DNA of 64,000 nucleotides from Clostridia bacterium (GTDB lineage: Bacteria; Bacillota; Clostridia; UMGS1810). The notes under the pieces were generated by a model, which did not search any database, was not told the origin of the DNA, and saw only the letters and a list, made by a program, of their open reading frames with translations. The DNA lies in assembly GCA_017502845.1 (NCBI GenBank), contig JAFVUE010000009.1, positions 1-64,000 of the forward strand. Direction: 5' to 3'. Position 1 is the first letter of the stretch. Every line of letters starts with the position of its first letter. The translations under genes were made by a program, and so were the position numbers. Shown in pieces: positions 51,511 through 60,764 of this stretch.

Positions 51511-54500
51511 ATGTACTTAAAAGGCATATCGGTGCAGGGATTTAAGTCCTTTGCAGATAAGATAGATTTGGAGTTCGGTTCTGGTATTACGGCAATCGTA
51601 GGCCCTAACGGAAGCGGTAAGAGTAATGTGTCCGATGCGGTCCGTTGGGTTCTTGGCGAACAGAGTGCCAAAACCCTTCGTGGTTCTAATATGCAGGACG
51701 TAATTTTTGCAGGTACACAGAAGCGTAAGCCCCTGGGTTTTGCAAGTGTTACCATTACTCTTGACAACAAGGGTAAGAATTTTCCTATAGAAACTTCCGA
51801 GGTTAAGGTTACACGTCGCGTTCATCGTAGCGGCGAGAGCGAATATCTTATTAATAACGCCCCTTGCCGACTTAAGGATATTCATGAACTGTTTATGGAT
51901 ACGGGTCTTGGTAGAGACGGTTATTCCATGATCGGTCAGGGTAAGATTGACGAGATTCTCTCATCCAAATCCGAAGATCGCCGACGTATATTCGAAGAAG
52001 CGGCAGGTATCAGTAAATATAAATATAAAAAACTTGAGGCGGAACGCAAACTTGATCAGACAGAGGACAATCTTCTCCGTATCAAGGATATGATTGTTGC
52101 GTTGGAAGATCAGGTGGGTCCTCTTGAGGAACAGAGCAGAAAAGCACGTACATATCTTGACTTAAGAGAGAAACTGAAAGGCCTTGATGTTAATATTGCC
52201 ATAAACAATATTGACCGCGCCAGAGAGAATATCAGAAAGAGTGAAGAAGGACTCTCAATTGCTGTGGCTCAACTCAATGACGAGAAATCCAAGGCAGTCC
52301 GTATGGATGCAGAGGCAGAAAAAGCGGATGCGGCACTTTCTGCACTTTTAGAGGAGATTAATTCTCTTACAGAGCAGATGTATCAGCTTGAGAGAGACAG
52401 CAGCGGAGCGAAGAACAGAATAGAACTCCTTGAAAATAACATTGCCAATAACGATGCCAATATACTCCGTATAGACGAAGAGATTGCCATAATTGACGAG
52501 AAAATTACCATGACAGAGGCGGAGATTGTCAAGCAGAATGAATTGCTTGAAACAAGACGTGGCGATGCGAAATCACTTTCCGATAAGATTACAACTATCG
52601 AAGCAGACGGCAAAAAACTCGATGAGGAGATAAAGGCATATCACACAGATATTGAAGCAAAGAAGAATGCCATTGCCGAGAGCATAGCAGGTATTTCCGA
52701 TCTTCGAGCGCGAAAGCACAGTATGGAAATGCTTGTGGAGAACTTTGACCAGCGAAAAGCAGGTATCAAAGGCGAACTTGAAGAGAAGAAAGCCCTCCGT
52801 GATGCAGAAGCAAAAGCAATTGATGATATAAAGGCGAAACTTGATGCCAATGGTGCAGAGAAGAAAAAGCACCTTGACGAACTTGAAAAACTCAAAAAAG
52901 AGTATTTCGGCATAACAGACGAACTTACAAAGGTTAAGGAAAAACTCAACGGCCTTGCAACAGAGTTCAATGAGAAACAGTCAAAGAAGAATGCCTTGGA
53001 GGATCTTGAGAAAGGTTATGAGGGTTACTTCAGAGGTGTTAAGGAAGTACTTAATAAAAATTTCAAAGGTGTTCACGGCGTAGTTTCAAAACTCATTGAG
53101 ATGGATGCCCGATATGCCGTTGCTATCGAGATTGCCCTCGGTAATGCGGTACAGCATATTATAGTAGATACAGAAGACGATGCTAAGAAGTGTATCGAAT
53201 ACTTAAAGTCCACTAATGTGGGCAGAGCCACATTCCTACCCGTTGCTACTGTTAAAGGCACAACAATGGAGAAGGAGCCCAAGGGCGAGAAAGGTTATCT
53301 CGGTCTTGCCTGTGATCTTATCACTTATGATAAGAAGTATGACGGTATATTCAAACAGGCACTTGGCAAAACTGCAATTGTTGATAATATTGATAACGCC
53401 GTTAAGATTGCAGGTAAGTACGGATATAAATTCAAGATTGTAACTCTTGCGGGAGAAGTGGTTAATGCAGGTGGTTCTATCACAGGCGGTAGCATCAGCC
53501 AGAACCAGAAACTTTTGAGCCGTTCCAAGGATATAGAACGCCTTAATGAAGAACTTGCAAAACTGCAGAAAGAAATTGACAAAAACGAAGATATTATTGA
53601 TGAGGCAAACGAAAAGATAAAGGTTATTGCCGAGAAGAAACAGGTTTGTGATGATGCAGTTGCAGAGTGTAACCATGAAGATGTACGCCTCATCGCATCA
53701 CTTGAGCAGAAAACTATTTCTGTTGAGGAACTTGATAAAACTGTTGCATCACTTACAGATGAAAGCGGTAATATATTAAAAGAACTTGACGGTATCGCAG
53801 ATAAAACCGTTGAATTCAATAACGAGATTTCTGCCCTTGAGAGCAGTATAGAATCATCACGCAGAGAGCTTACGGAAACAGAACTTGCCTATATCTCGTT
53901 GGAGAATAAGAAAGACGATGTTGCCCGACTTCTTACCGACAGTAAGATTGACTTCGGTAATATCTGTAAGGATATGGAACTTATTGGCGAGAGAATAGAG
54001 GCAATGAAGACCAATATTGGCGCCCACAATGCGGATAAAGTTGCAAAAGACGGAGAGAAAAAATCTATTGCGGAAAATACAGAATCAATCCGCGCAGAGA
54101 TTGAGCAGGTAAAACTCTCTGCAAATGCATCTGCTGACGGAAGCGGACAACTTGCCCAGGAGATTGCCGCAGGTAAAGAGAAGTATGAAAAAGATGCGGC
54201 GGCACTTAAACTTCTGCAGAAGAAGTCCAAGGAACAGAGTGAGATAATCTATACTGTTCAGCAGGAGATTGCCCGTATTGAGAATAAGAACGCCCGTTAT
54301 GAGATGGAATCCGAACAGGCAATCAACCGTCTGTGGGAGGATTATGAACTTACATATTCCACAGCGTTGGAGTATAAGAGAGCGGATATCAATCTTGTTG
54401 AAGCCGCAAAAGATGCCGCAGAACTCAAGAAGAGCATCAAGGCACTAGGTAATATCAATATCGACGCAATAGACGAGTATAAGGCAGTTAAGGAAAAATA

Positions 54501-55059
54501 CGACTTTATGTCAGAACAGAAAACTGACCTTGACGAAGCGAAAGCGAAGTTAGAAAACATCATCGCCGAGATGCAGGCAGAGATGACTGTGCGATTCAAA
54601 GAGTGCTTTGCACAGATTAAATCCAAATACGACTCTGTGTTCAAAGAACTTTTCGGCGGAGGTACTGCAAAACTTGAACTCAGCGACCCCAACGATGTGC
54701 TTGAAAGCGGTATAGAGATAGAGGTGCAGCCCCCCGGAAAGAAGCTCCAGAGTTTGCTTCTTCTTTCTGGTGGAGAGAGAGCATTTGCTGCAATTGCACT
54801 TCTCTTTGCGGTTCTCGAAGTCCGTCCCACACCTTTCTGTATTCTTGACGAGGTTGAGGCGGCACTTGATGATGTAAACGTGTACCGTTTTGCAGATTAT
54901 GTTAAGAAATACAGCGAGAAGACACAGTTTATAGTTGTAACACACCGTAGAGGTACTATGGAGGCATCGGATATTATGTACGGTGTAACCATGCAGGAAA
55001 AAGGTGTGTCCAAGATATTGAAATTACAGATTAAAGATCTGGAGGAAGAAAATGTTTAA
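51511..55059 (+). CDS. smc: Chromosome segregation ATPase SMC
   Basis: 1182 residues, the normal length, ATG at 51511 after AAGGAG. Walker A GPNGSGKSNV at ~32-41 with AVRWVLGEQSAKTLRG; long coiled coil to ~500; hinge at ~505-660 (YEGYFRGVKEVL, AVAIEIALGNAVQHIIV, GGSITGGS); return coiled coil; LLSGGERAFAAIALLFA signature (~1090) and Walker B FCILDEVEAALDD. It dimerises at the hinge, works with ScpA/ScpB and organises the nucleoid. It overlaps ftsY by 8 nt. Confidence 0.97.
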   Translation: MYLKGISVQGFKSFADKIDLEFGSGITAIVGPNGSGKSNVSDAVRWVLGEQSAKTLRGSNMQDVIFAGTQKRKPLGFASVTITLDNKGKNFPIETSEVKVTRRVHRSGESEYLINNAPCRLKDIHELFMDTGLGRDGYSMIGQGKIDEILSSKSEDRRRIFEEAAGISKYKYKKLEAERKLDQTEDNLLRIKDMIVALEDQVGPLEEQSRKARTYLDLREKLKGLDVNIAINNIDRARENIRKSEEGLSIAVAQLNDEKSKAVRMDAEAEKADAALSALLEEINSLTEQMYQLERDSSGAKNRIELLENNIANNDANILRIDEEIAIIDEKITMTEAEIVKQNELLETRRGDAKSLSDKITTIEADGKKLDEEIKAYHTDIEAKKNAIAESIAGISDLRARKHSMEMLVENFDQRKAGIKGELEEKKALRDAEAKAIDDIKAKLDANGAEKKKHLDELEKLKKEYFGITDELTKVKEKLNGLATEFNEKQSKKNALEDLEKGYEGYFRGVKEVLNKNFKGVHGVVSKLIEMDARYAVAIEIALGNAVQHIIVDTEDDAKKCIEYLKSTNVGRATFLPVATVKGTTMEKEPKGEKGYLGLACDLITYDKKYDGIFKQALGKTAIVDNIDNAVKIAGKYGYKFKIVTLAGEVVNAGGSITGGSISQNQKLLSRSKDIERLNEELAKLQKEIDKNEDIIDEANEKIKVIAEKKQVCDDAVAECNHEDVRLIASLEQKTISVEELDKTVASLTDESGNILKELDGIADKTVEFNNEISALESSIESSRRELTETELAYISLENKKDDVARLLTDSKIDFGNICKDMELIGERIEAMKTNIGAHNADKVAKDGEKKSIAENTESIRAEIEQVKLSANASADGSGQLAQEIAAGKEKYEKDAAALKLLQKKSKEQSEIIYTVQQEIARIENKNARYEMESEQAINRLWEDYELTYSTALEYKRADINLVEAAKDAAELKKSIKALGNINIDAIDEYKAVKEKYDFMSEQKTDLDEAKAKLENIIAEMQAEMTVRFKECFAQIKSKYDSVFKELFGGGTAKLELSDPNDVLESGIEIEVQPPGKKLQSLLLLSGGERAFAAIALLFAVLEVRPTPFCILDEVEAALDDVNVYRFADYVKKYSEKTQFIVVTHRRGTMEASDIMYGVTMQEKGVSKILKLQIKDLEEENV

Positions 55060-56167
55060 GTTTCTGAAAAAAGACAAGAATAAAGAAGAAACAATAGTTA
55101 CTGTTGAAACTCCCCCCATAACCGAGGAAGAGGAAAAAAGGTATATTGATGTTTTTCTTTCCGAAAATCCCGATGCGGTTCTGGTAGAGGAAGAACCTGA
55201 AGAAATATCCGAAGAACCGACCGCAGAACCTGTGGCAGAAGAACCGGGTCAAAAGAAAGGTTTCTTTGCCCGTCTTAAAGGCGGACTTGACAAAACCCGT
55301 GCATCCCTCAACGATAAGATAAACAGCGTACTCAAAGCATTCGTAAAGGTTGACGAAGAACTTTTTGAAGAACTTGAGGAAGCACTTATCTCAGCAGATG
55401 TGGGTGTCAATACATCACTTTATATAATCGAACGTCTCCGCGATACTGTTAAGGAACGCCGTATAACGGAAAGTGTTGAGGTTCGTGAAGTAATTGAAGA
55501 GATCATCTGTGAGATTCTCGCCGGTGGCAATAACGAACTTGTTATGGAGGGTAAACCTGCCGTTATACTTGTTATCGGTGTAAACGGTGTTGGTAAAACC
55601 ACATCAATAGGCAAGATGGCAGCTCGTCTTACTGCACAGGGAAAGAAAGTTGTCCTCGGTGCAGCAGACACATTCCGTGCCGCTGCGGCTGATCAGCTTC
55701 AGATATGGGCAGAGAGAGTGGGATGTGATATAATCCGTCTCCAGGAGGGGGCCGATCCTGCGGCTGTTGTGTTTGATACGGTAAATGCCGCAAGAGCAAG
55801 AGGCGCTGATGTTGTTATTATAGACACAGCAGGACGTCTCCATAATAAGAAAAATCTTATGGATGAGCTCAACAAAATTTCCCGAGTACTTGAACGCGAA
55901 CTCCCCGAAAGTTCCAAAGAAGTTCTTCTCGTTATAGATGCCACCACGGGTCAGAATGCTGTATCGCAAGTGCAGCAGTTCCAGGAAGCGGCAGGAATCA
56001 CGGGTATAGTTCTCACAAAACTTGACGGTACTGCAAAAGGCGGTATCGTTATAGCCATCGCTCATGACAGGCAGATTCCCGTAAAATTTGTCGGCGTGGG
56101 AGAGGGCATTGATGATATGCAGGAATTCAATCCCGAGGATTTCTCCAAAGCACTTTTCGGAGAATAA
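55052..56167 (+). CDS. ftsY: Signal recognition particle receptor FtsY
   Basis: 371 residues. The ATG lies inside the end of smc with GGAGGAAG upstream. An acidic A domain (~15-65, rich in Glu) is followed by the helical N domain and the GTPase G domain: GVNGVGKTTSIGKMAARL (G1), DTFRAAAADQL, DTAGRLHN (G3), TKLDGTAKGG (G4) and the closing FNPEDFSKALFGE. It docks the SRP-ribosome complex at the membrane. The smc-ftsY order is usual in Firmicutes. Confidence 0.97.
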   Translation: MFKFLKKDKNKEETIVTVETPPITEEEEKRYIDVFLSENPDAVLVEEEPEEISEEPTAEPVAEEPGQKKGFFARLKGGLDKTRASLNDKINSVLKAFVKVDEELFEELEEALISADVGVNTSLYIIERLRDTVKERRITESVEVREVIEEIICEILAGGNNELVMEGKPAVILVIGVNGVGKTTSIGKMAARLTAQGKKVVLGAADTFRAAAADQLQIWAERVGCDIIRLQEGADPAAVVFDTVNAARARGADVVIIDTAGRLHNKKNLMDELNKISRVLERELPESSKEVLLVIDATTGQNAVSQVQQFQEAAGITGIVLTKLDGTAKGGIVIAIAHDRQIPVKFVGVGEGIDDMQEFNPEDFSKALFGE

Positions 56168-56203
56168 ATCCCATTTTGTATTTGATTGACAGGAGATGAT
56201 ACC

Positions 56204-58954
56204 ATGGACTACTATGATGCAAATCTTGAGGGCAAGATGAAGAAAATAACGTATACTATTGTTATCACGGCAATCATCCTGTTCCTTATCGTTTTTGCTG
56301 TCAACACCTATGTGCAGATGATTGAGGTAAAAGAACTTGGCGAAAAATTCTTAACAGTTTTCTGGACTAATTTTACAGTTCGTTCTGTCGCCCAGATCAT
56401 CAGTTTTGCATTATGCTTTATTATGTTCTATGTAAGCACCGTCATAGTTACCCGTGTTATGAAAGAGAGCAGAAGTCCCGTCCTTTCAATTATCGGCAAA
56501 CCGATTGGCAGGATACTCGTCTGCATCCTTCTTTCAATCATTGCAAGTACGTTTATAAGTGAAACCGTATACAGCCGATATCTTATGTTTGTATATAGCA
56601 CTCCTTTTGGATTAACAGACCCCATATTCGGCAATGATATCGGATATTATATATTTCAGCGTCCGTTTCTTGAAGCGGTGATTGGTAGTCTGGCTTCGGT
56701 GTGGGTTGTTGTTATCATTTACTGTGCTTTGGCGTATGCTATTATACATTCCGTAAATGGACTTCTTGAATTTGGCGATATTACGAGCAAAAAACATGTT
56801 GTGTATCACAATATCATCAATATTGCAATATGGCTTGTAATTCACACTCTTTCATACAAATACCGTTCCGAGGGGCTTCTGTATTCGACCATCGGCGAAT
56901 TTTCGGGCGCAGGATATACAGAGATAAATATATGGTATAATTTCAACCGTATTGCTCCGTTTCTTATTATAGCGGCAGTAGCGCTCATGCTTTTCTTTAT
57001 GTTCAGGAACAGGTATAAGGCGATGATTCTGTCTGCTGCCATATATCCCATAGCCCTTATTATCGTGGCAATCGTTGCATTTGGTGTGCAGAAACTTGTT
57101 GTTGCGCCCAATGAGGCGGTTAAGGAAATGCCCTATATTCAGCATAATATCAACTATACCAAGATGGCATACGGTATTGATAATGTTATGCAGTACGAAT
57201 ACCCTGCAGACAACAATCTCAATGCCACAGTAATAGATGCAAACAGCAGAACATTTGATAGTATACGGATTGTGGATTTCAATGCTAACCTCGCGGCTGT
57301 AAATTCTCTTCAAAGTATCCGTAATTACTATAAATTCAATGATTCCGACGTTACGCGTTATAATATTAACGGTGTACCGACTCTCGTTACAATATCCCCC
57401 AGAGAGATTGATAAGACTTTCCTTCCCGAAACAGCCAAGAGTTATGCCAATGAGAAATTCCGTTTCACTCATGGCTTCGGCGTGGTAATGAATCCTCTCA
57501 ATAAAGTTACTCAGGAGGGACAACCGGAATTTTATATTAAAGATATTCCGTCTGTTTCTGTAGAGGGTGCGCCCCAGGTTACACAACCGAGAATATATTA
57601 CGGGGAAATGGATGACAGTTATGTAGTTGTTAATTCCAACCTCAGCGAGATTGACTATTATGAGGGTTCGGAAGAAGTTGCGTACAATTATGAAGGGGAT
57701 GGCGGTATTCCTCTTAATTTTATGAATAAACTCATATACTCCTTTAAGAATCCGGATTTTCGCCTTCTTATATCTCAGTATGTAACTCCCCAGAGCCGTA
57801 TTCTTATAAACAGAAATGTTAAGACCCGTGTTTCCAAGGCGGCGCCTTTCCTTATGTTTGATGAGGACCCGTATATGATTATAGATGGAGCGGGTAATCT
57901 TAAATGGGTTATAGACGGATATACAACTTCCACCTATTACCCCTATTCACAAAATCAGAATGGATATAACTATATCCGCAATTCCGTAAAAGCGGTAGTG
58001 GATGCGTATAACGGAGATATAGATCTGTATGTTGTTGATAAATCCGATCCGATGATACAGACATATATGAAGATGTACCCCGGCATATTTAACGAAGGAC
58101 CTGTTCCTGCGGATATAAGTGAGCATATTGTATATCCGGAATATCTTTTCACAGTTCAGGCACAGATTTATGCAAGATACCATGTTGCTAATCCCAATAC
58201 ACTTTATAATAAATCCGACCTTTGGGCGTTCTCCAAAGAGAAATACGGTTCTCAGGAGCAGGAGATAGTACCTTATTATAACCTTATGAATGTTCCTGAA
58301 CTTTCCGGCGGCGAAGATTTCATCATTATGGTTCCCTATACACTTGCCAATAAAGATAACATGGTTGCGTGGCTTGCGGCAGGTTGCGACGGAGAAAATT
58401 ATGGTAAACTGATATCCTACCACTTCCCCAAGGGCAAGAATGTTTACGGCACTATGCAGATTGAGAACAGAATAGACAGTGACCCCGCTATTTCCCGTGA
58501 GATGACTTTGTGGGGGCAGGGCGGTTCCAATGTTATCAGAGGTAATACGCTTGTTGTTCCGATCGGCGGCTCGATTATATATATAGAACCCATTTATATC
58601 TCGTCTAATGCCAACAGTTCCACAAACAGCTCTATCCCGGAACTGAAACGTGTTATCGTGGCTTACGAGGATAAGATTGTGATGAAACCTACACTGGATG
58701 AAGCACTTTACGAAATTTTTGGAAGCGTGTCTTCGGACGATGCTGCGCAAACACCCGAAACAGGTAATCCCCCGACTCAGTCATCAAATGGCGAAATTAC
58801 TGTTGATATGGCGATAGACAGAGTTATAGAAGGGTATAATAATGTGAAGATAAGCAGTGCAAACGGGGACTGGAATGCTTTCGGTACAAATATGGCTATT
58901 CTGGACGAAGCGATTGCCGAGTTGGAGAAAGTTCGTAACGGCGGTAGTCAATAA
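56204..58954 (+). CDS. UPF0182 family integral membrane protein
   Basis: 916 residues from the ATG at 56204 (AGGAG eight bases upstream; a TTG at 56186 lies before this site). About seven TM helices fill residues ~15-310: AIILFLIVFAVNTYVQM, ISFALCFIMFYVSTVIV and others. A large outside domain follows with the family wording VAPNEAVKEMPYIQHNI, FTHGFGVVMNPLNKVTQEGQPEF, PRIYYGE, DEDPYMIIDGAGNLKWVIDGYT and LWGQGGSNVIRGNTLVVPI. The C-terminal ~60 residues form a helix-rich tail after a Gln/Thr/Pro linker. The family is widely conserved in Firmicutes, Actinobacteria and Cyanobacteria, with no settled function. Confidence 0.92.
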   Translation: MDYYDANLEGKMKKITYTIVITAIILFLIVFAVNTYVQMIEVKELGEKFLTVFWTNFTVRSVAQIISFALCFIMFYVSTVIVTRVMKESRSPVLSIIGKPIGRILVCILLSIIASTFISETVYSRYLMFVYSTPFGLTDPIFGNDIGYYIFQRPFLEAVIGSLASVWVVVIIYCALAYAIIHSVNGLLEFGDITSKKHVVYHNIINIAIWLVIHTLSYKYRSEGLLYSTIGEFSGAGYTEINIWYNFNRIAPFLIIAAVALMLFFMFRNRYKAMILSAAIYPIALIIVAIVAFGVQKLVVAPNEAVKEMPYIQHNINYTKMAYGIDNVMQYEYPADNNLNATVIDANSRTFDSIRIVDFNANLAAVNSLQSIRNYYKFNDSDVTRYNINGVPTLVTISPREIDKTFLPETAKSYANEKFRFTHGFGVVMNPLNKVTQEGQPEFYIKDIPSVSVEGAPQVTQPRIYYGEMDDSYVVVNSNLSEIDYYEGSEEVAYNYEGDGGIPLNFMNKLIYSFKNPDFRLLISQYVTPQSRILINRNVKTRVSKAAPFLMFDEDPYMIIDGAGNLKWVIDGYTTSTYYPYSQNQNGYNYIRNSVKAVVDAYNGDIDLYVVDKSDPMIQTYMKMYPGIFNEGPVPADISEHIVYPEYLFTVQAQIYARYHVANPNTLYNKSDLWAFSKEKYGSQEQEIVPYYNLMNVPELSGGEDFIIMVPYTLANKDNMVAWLAAGCDGENYGKLISYHFPKGKNVYGTMQIENRIDSDPAISREMTLWGQGGSNVIRGNTLVVPIGGSIIYIEPIYISSNANSSTNSSIPELKRVIVAYEDKIVMKPTLDEALYEIFGSVSSDDAAQTPETGNPPTQSSNGEITVDMAIDRVIEGYNNVKISSANGDWNAFGTNMAILDEAIAELEKVRNGGSQ

Positions 58955-59037
58955 AGCACAAGTTCACATACAAACTGCTGTAAATGAGACGAATATTAGA
59001 GGTATTATATAAACTTAAAAATTTTTGCAAAATACAC

Positions 59038-59066
59038 TTGAAATTCGTCGCAAAAAAGCATACAAT
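59038..59066 (+). promoter_or_regulatory. Promoter of prs
   Basis: TTGAAA at 59038-59043, 17 nt, TACAAT at 59061-59066. The rest of 58955-59037 shows nothing recognisable. Confidence 0.8.
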
Positions 59067-59092
59067 ATAGAGTGTGGACTTATGTGTCCCGA

Positions 59093-59150
59093 GAAATTTT
59101 GCTGCCACTGTTGTGGCGTTAAAACAAAAGCGAGCGACAAAATTTTGAGG
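59093..59150 (+). promoter_or_regulatory. Hairpin in the prs leader
   Basis: AAATTTTG near 59094 can pair with CAAAATTT near 59139, enclosing CTGCCACTGTTGTGGCG and a purine-rich stretch; inside it GCCAC and GTGGC also pair. The long stem ends just before the GAGGAGG ribosome binding site. It may affect translation or mRNA stability. It does not match a riboswitch class I know. Confidence 0.4.
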
Positions 59151-59163
59151 AGGTTTTTTACTA

Positions 59164-60120
59164 ATGATAGCTCACGGTAAGAATATTAAGGTTTTCACAG
59201 CTAATTCCAATCCCGAATTTGCTAAGGGTATTGCAGAGTATCTGGGTACAACTCTGGGTAAATCCGAAGTAGGCAAATTTTCTGACGGAGAGATTTTCGT
59301 AAATATTGGCGAGACGGTTCGTGGTAGTGATGTGTTTGTAGTGCAGTCTACATGCTCACCTGTTAATGACAATCTCATGGAATTGCTTATTATGATTGAT
59401 GCGTTCAAACGTGCATCTGCAGGTCGTATTACAGCGGTTATTCCTTATTTTGGTTATGCACGTCAGGATAGAAAAGCGAAAGCAAGAGATCCGATTTCTG
59501 CAAAACTCGTAGCAGACCTTATTGCTACAGCAGGTGCAGACAGAGTTCTTACAATGGACCTTCACGCTCCTCAGATTCAGGGCTTTTTCAACGTTCCCGT
59601 TGACCACCTTGTAGGTATGCCCGTACTTAGCAAATACTATAAAGAAAAGTTCAAAGATTCCAAGGAGGATACAGTTGTTGTATCTCCTGACCTCGGCAGC
59701 GTAACACGTGCAAGAGGTTTTGCACAGAAGATAGATGTTCCGATTGCTATTGTTGACAAACGCCGTCCCAAGGCAAATGTTTCAGAAGTTATGAACATCA
59801 TCGGTGATATTAAAGATAAGAACGTTATCTTAGTTGACGATATGATCGACACAGCTGGTACAATCGTAAACAGCGCACAGGCACTCCGCGACCGCGGTGC
59901 GAAGAAAGTATATGCTTGTTGCACACATGCAGTTCTTTCCGGTCCTGCTATTGAGAGAATTGAGAATTCAGTTATTGACGAACTCGTTGTTCTGGATACA
60001 GTTCCGCTCACAGAAGGTAAGAAACTCGATAAGATCAAAGTTCTCAGCGTAACAAATGTATTCGGCGAAGCAATCGAGAGAATTTACGAGGATTTGTCAG
60101 TAAGTACATTGTTTGTTTAA
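59164..60120 (+). CDS. prs: Ribose-phosphate pyrophosphokinase
   Basis: 318 residues, ATG at 59164 after GAGGAGG. It makes PRPP from ribose 5-phosphate and ATP for nucleotide, His and Trp synthesis. Class I signatures: [43 protein letters not shown] (ATP loop), [13 protein letters not shown], the flexible KRRPKAN loop and the PRPP motif [13 protein letters not shown]. Complete and of normal length. Cytosolic. Confidence 0.97.
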   Translation: MIAHGKNIKVFTANSNPEFAKGIAEYLGTTLGKSEVGKFSDGEIFVNIGETVRGSDVFVVQSTCSPVNDNLMELLIMIDAFKRASAGRITAVIPYFGYARQDRKAKARDPISAKLVADLIATAGADRVLTMDLHAPQIQGFFNVPVDHLVGMPVLSKYYKEKFKDSKEDTVVVSPDLGSVTRARGFAQKIDVPIAIVDKRRPKANVSEVMNIIGDIKDKNVILVDDMIDTAGTIVNSAQALRDRGAKKVYACCTHAVLSGPAIERIENSVIDELVVLDTVPLTEGKKLDKIKVLSVTNVFGEAIERIYEDLSVSTLFV

Positions 60121-60140
60121 TATTTACATATAATTTTAAG

Positions 60141-60172
60141 AATAGAGTACATCTAACCATGTACTCTATTTT
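60141..60172 (+). terminator. Intrinsic terminator after prs
   Basis: AATAGAGTACAT (60141-60152) pairs with ATGTACTCTATT (60159-60170) around a 6-nt loop, then TT. The T run is short, so read-through into pth is possible. Confidence 0.75.
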
Positions 60173-60189
60173 AATAATCAGGAGTTGTT

Positions 60190-60762
60190 ATGTATATAAT
60201 CGCAGGTCTCGGCAATCCCGAGGCAAAATACGATCACACAAGGCATAATATCGGCTTCCACGCCATAGATGTACTGTGTGATAAATATAATATTAAGCTT
60301 AATAAATTAAAATTCAAAGCTACATTCGGCGACGGTTTTATCGGCGGGGAGAAGGTTATACTTGCAAAGCCCCAGACGTATATGAATTTGAGCGGCGAAG
60401 CAATCCGTGATATGGCATCGTTCTATAAAGTTCCGACAGAGAATATTATCATAATATTCGACGATGTCAGTTTGGAGTGCGGTCGCACCCGCATTCGTCC
60501 AAGTGGTTCTGCAGGTGGTCATAACGGGATTAAGTCCATAATCTATCAACTTAATTCCGATCAGTTTCCCCGAATCAAGCTTGGTATAGGCGCACCTCCT
60601 CATGCAGACTATGACCTGGCGGATTATGTTCTCGGCAGATTTACCCCTGATGAGATTAAGATTTTAGAGCCCGTTCTCCTTAATGCTGCCGATGCAGTAG
60701 AATGTATTATAAAAGACGGTGTACAGACCGCAATGAATAAGTTTAACGGAAAGAGAGAATAA
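60190..60762 (+). CDS. pth: Peptidyl-tRNA hydrolase
   Basis: 190 residues, ATG at 60190 with AGGAG upstream. It releases stalled peptides from tRNA. Seen: AGLGNPEAKYDHTRHNIGF with the catalytic His, the substrate-site Asn in QTYMNLSGEA, DDVSLECGRTRIRPSGSAGGHNGIKSI with the catalytic Asp and conserved GGHNG, and the C-terminal DYVLGRF lid helix. The usual Firmicute neighbour order pth-mfd is kept, with a 2-bp gap. Confidence 0.96.
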   Translation: MYIIAGLGNPEAKYDHTRHNIGFHAIDVLCDKYNIKLNKLKFKATFGDGFIGGEKVILAKPQTYMNLSGEAIRDMASFYKVPTENIIIIFDDVSLECGRTRIRPSGSAGGHNGIKSIIYQLNSDQFPRIKLGIGAPPHADYDLADYVLGRFTPDEIKILEPVLLNAADAVECIIKDGVQTAMNKFNGKRE

Positions 60763-60764
60763 GT

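Noticed and set aside
59072-59150. PRPP or purine riboswitch in front of prs
   Set aside because: The conserved core motifs of those classes are not seen; only a hairpin can be supported.
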